From NCBI GenBank assembly GCA_045616945.1, contig JAZLHR010000068.1:1-18947 (forward strand): 18,947 bases of DNA, written 5' to 3'. This DNA is from UBA6987 sp045616945. Its GTDB lineage: Bacteria; Bacillota; Clostridia; Lachnospirales; Lachnospiraceae. Shown here one piece after another: positions 13,028-18,947 of the stretch (its first letter is position 1; each line of letters starts with the position of its first letter). The notes below the pieces were generated by a model. That model saw only the letters and a list, made by a program, of their open reading frames with translations, ran no database searches and had not been told where the DNA came from. The position numbers and the translations under genes were made by a program.

Positions 13028-15790
13028 TCAGGCTTCCGTCTTCTCGGGCTTCTTCTTTGTGCGGGGAACCTCTACCATGGTATAGATCTCGATGGCGTCA
13101 TCGGCCTCGAACTCACCGAAGCCGTCAAATACCAGACCGCATTCATAGCCGGCAGCCACTTCCTTCACATCGTCCTTGAAACGCTTCAAAGATGCGATCT
13201 TGCCGTCAAACAGCTTGTCCTTGCCTCTGGTGATACGTGCGCTGGAGCCGCGGCTGATCTTGCCGTCAAGCACATAGCTGCCGGCGATATTGCCGATACC
13301 GGAAGCCTTGAATACCTGGCGCACCACCGCATGACCGGTGACCTGTTCCTCGTAAACGGGATCGAGCATGCCAAGCATGGCATTTTCGATGTCCTCGATT
13401 GCTTTATAAATAACGTCGTAGAGCCGGATATCGACCTTTTCCTGGTCCGCGATCTGGCGGGCCATCGTATCGGGCTTGACATTGAAGCCGATAATGATGG
13501 CGTTGGAAGCAGATGCCAGCGTCACGTCGGATTCGTTGATATTGCCGGCGCCGCTGTGGATGACCTTCACGACGACTTCATCGTCGGAAAGCTTCAGCAG
13601 GCTCGTCTTCACGGCTTCTACGCTGCCCTGTACGTCAGCCTTGACGATCAGGTTCAGTTCCTTGACATTGCCGGACTTGATCTGGCTGAACAGATCGTCC
13701 AGAGACAGCTTGCCCTTCGTATCGTCAAGCAGCTTCTTGCGGCCTTCTGCAAAGAAGGTCTGCGCGTAAGAGCGGGCATCCTTTTCCGTATCGGTAGCAA
13801 TAAAGACCTCACCGGCCGAAGGAACAGCGGAAAGACCCAGGATCTCAACGGGCGTGCTGGGACCGGCGGATTCTACGCGGCGGCCCTGATCGTCCAGCAT
13901 GGCACGGATCTTGCCGTAGCAGGAACCGCAGGCGACGGTATCGCCGACATGCAGCGTACCCTTCTGAACCAGGACGGTGGCAACGGGACCGCGGGTGTTA
14001 TCCAACTGCGCCTCGATGACCAGACCGCGGGCATTACGGTTCGGATTGGCCTTCAGTTCATGCGTTTCGGCAACAAGGAGCATCATCTCCAGCAGCTCGT
14101 TGATACCGTCGCCGCGCTTGGCGGATACGGGCACGAAGATATTGGAGCCGCCCCAGTCTTCCCCGATGATACCGTATTCACTGAGTTCCTTCTTGACTTT
14201 ATCGATATTTGCGGCGGGCTTATCGATCTTGTTGATAGCTACAACGATCTCAACGCCGACAGCCTTCGCATGGTTGATCGCTTCCACGGTCTGCGGCATT
14301 ACGCCGTCATCCGCGGCAACGACCAGGATCGCGATATCCGTAGCCTGCGCACCGCGCATACGCATGGCGGTAAAGGCCTCATGGCCGGGCGTATCCAGGA
14401 ATGTGACCTTCTGACCGTCCACTTCGACCATATAGGCACCGATCGCCTGGGTGATACCGCCGGCTTCGCCTTCCGTCACGCGGGTCTTGCGGATGGCATC
14501 CAGCAGGGAGGTCTTACCGTGGTCAACGTGTCCCATAACGCATACAACGGGCGGTCTGGGAACCATATCTTCTTCTTTATCCTCGATAGAATCCTTCAGG
14601 AGTTCTTCGATGATATTGACCTGAACTTCCTTTTCGGCGATGACGTCATATTCCAGGGCGATATCGGCCGCGGTATCGTAGTCGATCTCCTGGTTCAGTG
14701 TCACGACCTTGCCGGACATGAACAGCTTTTTGATGATATTCGAGGGGGCGATCTTCATGGCATCCGCCAGATCCTTGATGGTCAGGTTCTCAGGAATAGT
14801 GATCGTTTTGATATCGGGTTCAGAAGAAGCGGCGGCCGGTTTGATGTTTTTTTCAAGTTCCTTGATACCCTTTCCGCGGGCATTCTTCCCGCCGGGCCGG
14901 CGCATCTCATCGCTTTCACCTTTATTGAAGCGGTTATTGTCTTTATTGCCCTGTTTGCCGTTCTGAACAGCTTTCTTGTTCTGCTGCTTGGCGACCAGAC
15001 CGCCGAAGTCCGAACCGCCTGCGGGACGGGACGAACCGCCGCGGGGTGCGGAGGCATGTCTTACAGTACGGTCGCTGTCTTTGTCCTTATCGAACGTACC
15101 CTGACCGCCGGAACGTTGGCCGTAGCCGCCCTGACCTGCCGGACGCTGACCGTAGCCGCCCTGGCCTGCCGGACGCTGGCCGTAGCCGCCCTGGCCGCCG
15201 GAACGCTGGCCGTAGCCGCCCTGACCGCCGGAACGCTGACCGTAACCGCCCTGACCGCCGGAACGCTGACCGTAGCCGCCCTGACCGGACTGTCTTTCAC
15301 CAGCGGGACGGTTCGCACGTTCCTGCTGAGCTCTTGCCAGACGCTCGGAACGGTCTTTTGCTTCCTTTTCTTCGGAACGCACCAGGTTCATGTCCACGAA
15401 ACGGGGACGGGCCGGTGCCGCAGGCGCAGCGGGTGCCGCCGGCGCTGCGGGTGCTGCAGGTGCCGCCGGTGCTGCAGGTGCCGCGGGCGCTGCGGGTGCT
15501 GCAGACGCAGTCTTTTCCGCAGGAGCGGCTGCCTTTTCAGGAGCAGCGGGCTTCTGAACGGGCGCCTCTTCCATATTCTTCTCGGCGGTAGGCTTCACAG
15601 CGGGCTTGATGGGAGCCTTGGGCTTATCCTCCGTACGGGGAGCAGGTCGATCCTGCGGCTTCCCGGCAGGCGCGGCGGAACGCGTTTTCAGACTGTTCTG
15701 CTGGCTGTTCTGCTGGCGGAAAACGACCGTATATTTTTTCTTCTTGATTTCGCTGTCATTTTGATTATTTACATTTTTTTCATTATCCAT
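13028..15790 (-). CDS. infB: Translation initiation factor IF-2
   Basis: A 920-residue GTPase that brings initiator fMet-tRNA to the 30S subunit and promotes subunit joining. The long N-terminal part (1 to about 325) is low complexity: Gln/Asn/Lys-rich start, Pro/Ala/Lys segment, ten AAP tripeptides (97-126), an Arg/Glu helix, six GGYGQR-type decapeptides (171-230), then basic and Gly-rich sequence. IF2_N follows at about 331-385 (PENLTIKDLADAMKIAPSNI). The GTPase domain has G1 GHVDHGKT (420-427), the switch segment GGITQAIGAY, G3 DTPGH and G4 NKID. The C-terminal domains, including the KADVQGSVEA segment and the C2 domain that binds fMet-tRNA, are complete. ATG 15790 is preceded by AAGGAG at 7-nt spacing. 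The gap to ylxQ is 12 bp and to rbfA 21 bp. Confidence 0.98.
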   Translation of the reverse strand: MDNEKNVNNQNDSEIKKKKYTVVFRQQNSQQNSLKTRSAAPAGKPQDRPAPRTEDKPKAPIKPAVKPTAEKNMEEAPVQKPAAPEKAAAPAEKTASAAPAAPAAPAAPAAPAAPAAPAAPAAPAAPARPRFVDMNLVRSEEKEAKDRSERLARAQQERANRPAGERQSGQGGYGQRSGGQGGYGQRSGGQGGYGQRSGGQGGYGQRPAGQGGYGQRPAGQGGYGQRSGGQGTFDKDKDSDRTVRHASAPRGGSSRPAGGSDFGGLVAKQQNKKAVQNGKQGNKDNNRFNKGESDEMRRPGGKNARGKGIKELEKNIKPAAASSEPDIKTITIPENLTIKDLADAMKIAPSNIIKKLFMSGKVVTLNQEIDYDTAADIALEYDVIAEKEVQVNIIEELLKDSIEDKEEDMVPRPPVVCVMGHVDHGKTSLLDAIRKTRVTEGEAGGITQAIGAYMVEVDGQKVTFLDTPGHEAFTAMRMRGAQATDIAILVVAADDGVMPQTVEAINHAKAVGVEIVVAINKIDKPAANIDKVKKELSEYGIIGEDWGGSNIFVPVSAKRGDGINELLEMMLLVAETHELKANPNRNARGLVIEAQLDNTRGPVATVLVQKGTLHVGDTVACGSCYGKIRAMLDDQGRRVESAGPSTPVEILGLSAVPSAGEVFIATDTEKDARSYAQTFFAEGRKKLLDDTKGKLSLDDLFSQIKSGNVKELNLIVKADVQGSVEAVKTSLLKLSDDEVVVKVIHSGAGNINESDVTLASASNAIIIGFNVKPDTMARQIADQEKVDIRLYDVIYKAIEDIENAMLGMLDPVYEEQVTGHAVVRQVFKASGIGNIAGSYVLDGKISRGSSARITRGKDKLFDGKIASLKRFKDDVKEVAAGYECGLVFDGFGEFEADDAIEIYTMVEVPRTKKKPEKTEA
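15101..15280 (-). repeat. Six in-frame 30-bp direct repeats in infB (GGYGQR decapeptides)
   Basis: Six consecutive 30-bp units (15101-15130 through 15251-15280), differing at a few positions, encode GGYGQRSGGQ or GGYGQRPAGQ. Units at 15131-15160 and 15161-15190 are the PA variant. A further partial unit follows to about 15287. Unit length is exactly ten codons, so copy-number change would keep the frame. Confidence 0.95.
15413..15502 (-). repeat. Ten in-frame 9-bp repeats in infB encoding (Ala-Ala-Pro)10
   Basis: Ten degenerate 9-bp units encode AAP repeated ten times at residues 97-126. Synonymous codons vary between units (GCA, GCG, GCT and CCC, CCT, CCG), so the peptide is more conserved than the DNA. 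The result is a stiff Ala-Pro linker. Confidence 0.95.
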
Positions 15791-15802
15791 GCTGTAACTC
15801 CT

Positions 15803-16123
15803 TTATTGAGCGGCCGTGCTTACCGCCATCAGCTTCCGGACGGCATCTGCCAGTCCTTGATCCAATATTGCCACCGTTGTTCTGTCACCGCAGCCGATGG
15901 CCTTTCCCAGTGAATCCCTGTTTTCACAGACAAAACAGGGCACTTCGTAAAATTCGCACATATTCGTGAACTTTTTCCGGGTGTTTTCGGATGCGTCCCC
16001 GGCGATGATCACCAACGAAGCACGCATAGCCTTCACGGACTTTTCCACCGAAAATTCTCCCGAAGCAATTCTTCTGCCGCGGGCAGCCAGGCCCAGATAA
16101 GAAAGCACTTTATTGTCCTGCAA
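15803..16123 (-). CDS. ylxQ: L7Ae/L30e-family RNA-binding protein YlxQ
   Basis: A 106-residue basic protein of the L7Ae/L30e/Gadd45 fold, known in Firmicutes as YlxQ (RplGA-like) and able to bind kink-turn-like RNA. It starts QDNKVLSYLGLAARGRRI, with the SGEFSVEKSVKAMRASLVIIAGDAS block (about 21-45) and the VPCFVCENRDSLGKAIG segment (about 61-77). The likely start is TTG 16123, preceded by AAGGAG (16139-16134) at 10-nt spacing. This makes it overlap the end of ylxR by 14 bp, suggesting translational coupling. infB begins 12 bp downstream. Its place between ylxR and infB is the standard one. Confidence 0.92.
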   Translation of the reverse strand: MQDNKVLSYLGLAARGRRIASGEFSVEKSVKAMRASLVIIAGDASENTRKKFTNMCEFYEVPCFVCENRDSLGKAIGCGDRTTVAILDQGLADAVRKLMAVSTAAQ

Positions 16124-16388
16124 GGTCCGTCAGCTCCTTCTTCAATTCCTCCACGGCCTCGGAAGGTACCGCACAGCGGAAAGCACGGGCAAATGCCTTC
16201 GTGCGGAACGCTTTTTCCAGGCAGGCGGCATCCGGACACAGATAGGCGCCGCGGCCGTTCATTTTTCCGCCGGCATCGATCCGGAAGCTGCCCTCGGGCG
16301 TATGCACCACACGGATCAGCGTTTTCTTGTCCTTAATCTCACCGCAGCCGATGCAGGTCCTTTGCGGGCTCTTCACAGAATGAATCAT
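16110..16388 (-). CDS. ylxR: YlxR family (DUF448) RNA-binding protein
   Basis: A 92-residue basic protein of the YlxR/RnpM family; B. subtilis work links members to RNase P RNA binding. It shows the family motifs RTCIGCGEIKDKKTLIRVV (10-28) and GRGAYLCPDAACLEKA (about 45-60), with cysteines at 12, 15, 51 and 56. ATG 16388 is 6 bp past the nusA stop; the ribosome binding site GGAGGC (16404-16399) lies within the nusA end. The 3' end overlaps ylxQ. Confidence 0.94.
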   Translation of the reverse strand: MIHSVKSPQRTCIGCGEIKDKKTLIRVVHTPEGSFRIDAGGKMNGRGAYLCPDAACLEKAFRTKAFARAFRCAVPSEAVEELKKELTDLAGQ

Positions 16389-16394
16389 CGGTTT

Positions 16395-17558
16395 TTATGC
16401 CTCCGGTGCATCCTCTGCATACATTTCATATCCGCCCTCCGCAGGGGCCTCGCTGCTGTTATAGTCGTCGATATAACCGATCTCCTCGAACAGACCGCTC
16501 TCGCGTGCCTGCGATTCGCTCTTGATATCGATTTTATAACCGGTCAGTTTGGCGGACAGTCTGGCGTTCTGACCGGCACGGCCGATCGCCAGGGAAAGCT
16601 GATAGTCGGGAACGATGACCAGCGCTTCCTTTTCCTCATCATCTGCCAATACGCAGATGACCTTGGCCGGGCTCAGCGCATTTTCGATCAGCTCGGCGGA
16701 ATTGTCGCTCCAGTTGATGATATCGATCTTCTCGCCGTGCAGCTCATCTACCACCGCGTTCACGCGGATACCGTTCTGGCCGACGCAGGCGCCGATGGCA
16801 TCCACATCGGGATTATTGGACCAAACGGCCATTTTCGTACGGGCACCGGCTTCGCGGGCGATGGATTTGATCTCTACGATCCCCTGCTGCAGTTCCGTCA
16901 CTTCCTGTTCGAAGAGGCGCTTTACAAGCTCGGGGTGCGTACGGCTTACCGTGATATGCGGGCCCTTGGAAGTATCCTTGACTTCCAGAATCAGGACCTT
17001 CAGGCGCATATTCGGCTCGTAATTTTCGGTCTTGACCTGTTCATTCTCCAACATGATGGCTTCCGCCTTGCCGAGATTGATGTTGATGTTGCGGCCGTTG
17101 TTGCGCTGCACGATACCGGTGATGATCTCATGCTCATGCGACTTATAACGGTCAAATACGGAACGGCGTTCCTCTTCGCGGATCTTCTGCAGGACAACGT
17201 TCTTTGCGTTCTGCGTGGCGATACGGCCGAATTCTTTGGACTGGATATTCTGGCGTACGATATCGCCGAGCTGATATTTGCTGTTCAGCTTCAGAGCGTC
17301 TTCCAGGCTGATCTCGGCAGTCGGATCGGCAGCTGCTTCCACGACGGTCTTTTCGGCATACATTTCGATCTTGCCGGTCTCTCTGTCCATGTGGACGACC
17401 ACATTGTCATTGCGCCCGAAATGATTCTTGCAGGCGGTCAGCAGAGAATTTTCGATGGCTTCGATCAGAATATCCCGGCTGATATCCTTATCGCGCTCCA
17501 GCACCGTGAGTGCTTCCATCAATTCGTTTTTCTCGTCTTTATTTGCTTCCTTTTTCAT
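16395..17558 (-). CDS. nusA: Transcription termination/antitermination factor NusA
   Basis: A 387-residue factor that binds RNA polymerase and nascent RNA and modulates pausing, intrinsic termination and rRNA antitermination. Domains in order: N-terminal polymerase-binding domain (1 to about 125, with LERDKDISRDILIEAIENSL), S1 domain (about 135-200, with ITGIVQRNNGRNININLG), KH1 with GQNGIRV (about 225-290) and KH2 with AIGRAGQNARLSAKLTGYKI (about 300-350). A short acidic tail ends it; the C-terminal acidic repeats of E. coli NusA are absent, as is normal for Firmicutes. ATG 17558 has AAGGAGG (17575-17569) 10 nt upstream. rimP ends 24 bp upstream and ylxR starts 6 bp downstream. Confidence 0.98.
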   Translation of the reverse strand: MKKEANKDEKNELMEALTVLERDKDISRDILIEAIENSLLTACKNHFGRNDNVVVHMDRETGKIEMYAEKTVVEAAADPTAEISLEDALKLNSKYQLGDIVRQNIQSKEFGRIATQNAKNVVLQKIREEERRSVFDRYKSHEHEIITGIVQRNNGRNININLGKAEAIMLENEQVKTENYEPNMRLKVLILEVKDTSKGPHITVSRTHPELVKRLFEQEVTELQQGIVEIKSIAREAGARTKMAVWSNNPDVDAIGACVGQNGIRVNAVVDELHGEKIDIINWSDNSAELIENALSPAKVICVLADDEEKEALVIVPDYQLSLAIGRAGQNARLSAKLTGYKIDIKSESQARESGLFEEIGYIDDYNSSEAPAEGGYEMYAEDAPEA

Positions 17559-17582
17559 TTTCCTTTATCCTCCTTCGGGTCG

Positions 17583-18062
17583 TTATTTCAGTAATTCGGA
17601 AAAATCTATATAGGGCCGCAGCAGGGAAATATTCTCTCTGCGGAAACTGAGCGCGCTGTCTTCGATCTGCAGGGTCACCGTCTCGGCGTCATATGCCTGC
17701 AGCGTTCCCATAAAATCCTTCGCACCGTTCTCATCCTTGAACAAATGCAGTTCCAGTTCCTTACCCATATTGCGGGCAAAGTCCTTATCCTTGCGGAGCG
17801 GTCTGAGAAGACCGGGCGAGCTGACCTCCAGGGTATATGCCTCGTCGATCAGGTTTTCCGCGTCGAGTGCGTCGCTGAAAGAACGGCTCACTGTCTCACA
17901 ATCTTCGATCTTGATGCCGCCCGGCTTGTCGATATAAGCACGGAGGATGCGTTCGGAGCCTTCCTTCACATACTCTACATCGACGATCTCAAAGCCGCAT
18001 GCTTCCGTGATCGGCTGCAGCAATGCTTCCGCCTTCTGCTCAATGATTTCCTTTTTGCTCAA
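17583..18062 (-). CDS. rimP: Ribosome maturation factor RimP
   Basis: A 159-residue cytoplasmic factor needed for maturation of the 30S subunit. Key family segments are GFEIVDVEYVKEGSERILRAYIDKPGGI (about 23-50, in two strands), ETVSRSFSDALD (about 55-66) and YTLEVSSPGLLRPLRKDKDF (about 76-95). I choose TTG 18062, giving MSKKEIIEQKAEALLQPI, because AAAGGA (18076-18071) sits 8 nt upstream and the N-terminus then matches typical RimP. The upstream ATGs at 18107 and 18086 lack a ribosome binding site, and the first lies inside the leader hairpin. It is the first gene of the nusA-infB operon. Confidence 0.95.
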   Translation of the reverse strand: MSKKEIIEQKAEALLQPITEACGFEIVDVEYVKEGSERILRAYIDKPGGIKIEDCETVSRSFSDALDAENLIDEAYTLEVSSPGLLRPLRKDKDFARNMGKELELHLFKDENGAKDFMGTLQAYDAETVTLQIEDSALSFRRENISLLRPYIDFSELLK

Positions 18063-18070
18063 TGTTTGCT

Positions 18071-18076
18071 TCCTTT
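18071..18076 (-). promoter_or_regulatory. Ribosome binding site fixing the TTG start of rimP
   Basis: AAAGGA precedes TTG 18062 by 8 nt. It would lie inside the coding region if either upstream ATG (18107 or 18086) were used. Confidence 0.6.
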
Positions 18077-18089
18077 CCCTATACATGCT

Positions 18090-18117
18090 GAAAGAGTGGA
18101 TTTGCATCCACTCTTTC
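18090..18117 (-). promoter_or_regulatory. Leader hairpin of the rimP-nusA-infB operon
   Basis: A perfect 12-bp inverted repeat, GAAAGAGTGGAT (18090-18101) and ATCCACTCTTTC (18106-18117), has a 4-nt loop. It lies in the 5' leader about 14 nt before the rimP ribosome binding site. No T tract follows, so it is not a canonical terminator; mRNA protection or protein binding are possible roles. Confidence 0.6.
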
Positions 18118-18138
18118 GCGCCTACATATTACTGCTCA

Positions 18139-18167
18139 ATACTATCATGTGTTTTATATATTTGCAA
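18139..18167 (-). promoter_or_regulatory. Promoter of the rimP-nusA-infB operon
   Basis: On the minus strand TTGCAA (18167-18162) and TAGTAT (18144-18139) are separated by exactly 17 nt, each matching 4 of 6 consensus bases, in an AT-rich stretch. The predicted transcript begins near 18132, ahead of the leader hairpin. Confidence 0.55.
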
Positions 18168-18189
18168 GCCTTTTCTGCCCAAAAGCAAG

Positions 18190-18217
18190 AAAAACCCCGA
18201 AAATTTTCGGGATTTTT
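18190..18217 (-). terminator. recA terminator
   Basis: The palindromic core CCCGAAAATTTTCGGG (18196-18211) is flanked by A and T runs, so the stem extends to 18190-18217 with one wobble. On the minus strand it ends in GGGGTTTTTC, a standard intrinsic terminator 28 bp behind the recA stop. The symmetry means it may also act on the other strand. Confidence 0.85.
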
Positions 18218-18245
18218 CCGTATTTTGACTGTCTGAGCCGAGCGA

Positions 18246-18947
18246 TCAGGCTTCCTTTGCGGGAACATCCGCGGGAAGATTGTAATACTCGCGGATCTTC
18301 ATTTCCAGCTCTTCCATCAATTCGGGCTTGCTCTTCAGGTAGGACTTGGCACTGTCGCGGCCCTGACCGATGCGCTCGCCGTTATAGGAATACCAGGAAC
18401 CGCTCTTTTCCACCAGACCGACCTTGGTCCCGAGATCCAGCAGATCGCCTTCCCGTGAAATGCCCGTGCCGAACATGATATCGAATTCGGCTTCCTTGAA
18501 AGGCGGAGCCACCTTGTTTTTCACGACCTTGACGCGAACATGGTTGCCGATGACCTCGCCGGCGGATTTCAAAGATTCGACTCTTCTGACATCCAGACGG
18601 ACGGAGGAATAGAACTTAAGGGCACGGCCGCCGGTAGTCGTTTCGGGGTTGCCGAACATCACGCCGACTTTTTCGCGGAGCTGATTGATGAAGATCACGA
18701 CACAGTTGGAACGGTTGATGGCCGCCGTCAGCTTCCGGCAGGCCTGAGACATCATACGAGCCTGCAGACCGACATGGGAATCGCCCATATCTCCGTCGAT
18801 CTCCGCCTTCGGGACCAGTGCTGCCACAGAGTCCACCACGACGACATCCATCGCGCCGGAACGCACCATGGTTTCGGCGATCTCAAGGGCCTGTTCACCG
18901 TTATCCGGCTGGGATACATACAGATTATCGACATCCACGCCGATATT
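18246..18947 (-). CDS. recA: Recombinase RecA (C-terminal two thirds; start outside window)
   Basis: The visible 234 residues start at NIGVDVDNLYVSQPDNGEQ, corresponding to about residue 106 of E. coli RecA, so the N-terminal domain and Walker A loop lie beyond the right edge. Present are the Walker B strand VVVDSVAALVP, loop L1 (GDMGDSHVGLQARMMSQA), the FINQLREKVGVMFGNPETTT segment with loop L2 (GNPETTTGGRALKF) and the SVRLDVRR strand. The C-terminal domain includes GSWYSYNGERIGQGRDSAKSYL. RecA forms ATP-dependent filaments on single-stranded DNA, catalyses strand exchange and triggers LexA self-cleavage. The C-terminus is short, without a long acidic tail. It ends in its own terminator, separating it from the rimP operon. 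Confidence 0.98.
   Translation of the reverse strand, partial: NIGVDVDNLYVSQPDNGEQALEIAETMVRSGAMDVVVVDSVAALVPKAEIDGDMGDSHVGLQARMMSQACRKLTAAINRSNCVVIFINQLREKVGVMFGNPETTTGGRALKFYSSVRLDVRRVESLKSAGEVIGNHVRVKVVKNKVAPPFKEAEFDIMFGTGISREGDLLDLGTKVGLVEKSGSWYSYNGERIGQGRDSAKSYLKSKPELMEELEMKIREYYNLPADVPAKEA

Noticed and set aside
15101..15280. Regular 30-bp repeats considered as a CRISPR array
   Set aside because: Units are directly adjacent with no spacers, are in frame within infB, and encode a clean decapeptide.
13331..15913. Long plus-strand open frame (860 codons) opposite infB
   Set aside because: Antisense to the complete IF-2 gene; its repeats are just the reverse of the AAP and GGYGQR repeats. 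No independent evidence of coding.
16113..17594. Long plus-strand open frame opposite ylxR and nusA
   Set aside because: It spans two real genes in antisense and carries no recognisable domain.
18063..18107. ATG starts for rimP at 18107 and 18086
   Set aside because: The first lies inside the leader hairpin, neither has a ribosome binding site, and the extra residues do not resemble RimP.

Overview
The window looks like chromosomal core DNA from a moderately GC-rich Clostridia (Firmicutes) genome, most likely Lachnospiraceae or a close relative. The evidence is the recA / rimP-nusA-ylxR-ylxQ-infB-rbfA-truB-ribF / rpsO-pnp gene order, strong AAGGAGG-type ribosome binding sites, a DUF5688 protein (a family I associate with Lachnospiraceae) and a DUF1846 protein. 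No phage, IS element, CRISPR array or conjugative gene is visible.

Layout, left to right. Positions 1-214 hold no gene I can support, but contain long complementary segments that look like a folded RNA, plus a strong hairpin behind the first gene. Next come a minus-strand membrane protein with two SH3b domains (215-1795), then on the plus strand tRNA-Arg(CCG) (1992-2063), a DUF5688 protein (2157-3047) and a DUF1846/UPF0371 protein with its own strong promoter (3177-4661). A bidirectional terminator (4682-4714) separates these from a long run of minus-strand genes. Read in the direction of transcription (right to left) these are: the 3' two thirds of recA with its terminator; a promoter and leader hairpin; rimP, nusA, ylxR, ylxQ, infB, rbfA, a truB-ribF gene fusion and a membrane-anchored clostripain-family (C11) protease; then a promoter, rpsO, pnp, and an IspD/TarI-type cytidylyltransferase.

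How the genes fit together. The rimP-to-ribF block is the conserved bacterial translation and transcription operon: 30S maturation (RimP, RbfA), transcription elongation and antitermination (NusA), small RNA-binding proteins (YlxR, YlxQ), initiation (IF-2), tRNA pseudouridylation (TruB) and flavin cofactor synthesis (RibF). rpsO-pnp follows as in many bacteria, coupling ribosomal protein S15 with the RNA-degrading PNPase. Three genes of the first operon (rimP, ylxQ, truB-ribF) appear to start at TTG.

The least ordinary items are: the in-frame fusion of TruB and RibF into one 616-residue protein; a Gly-rich, membrane-anchored C11 protease between ribF and rpsO; an IF-2 N-terminus with six perfect-length GGYGQR-type decapeptide repeats and ten AAP tripeptides; mutually exclusive leader hairpins in front of the DUF5688 gene, behind a tRNA; and the unassigned structured segment at the left edge. 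I see no convincing new multi-gene system such as a defence island. The novelty candidates are individual genes and RNA structures.
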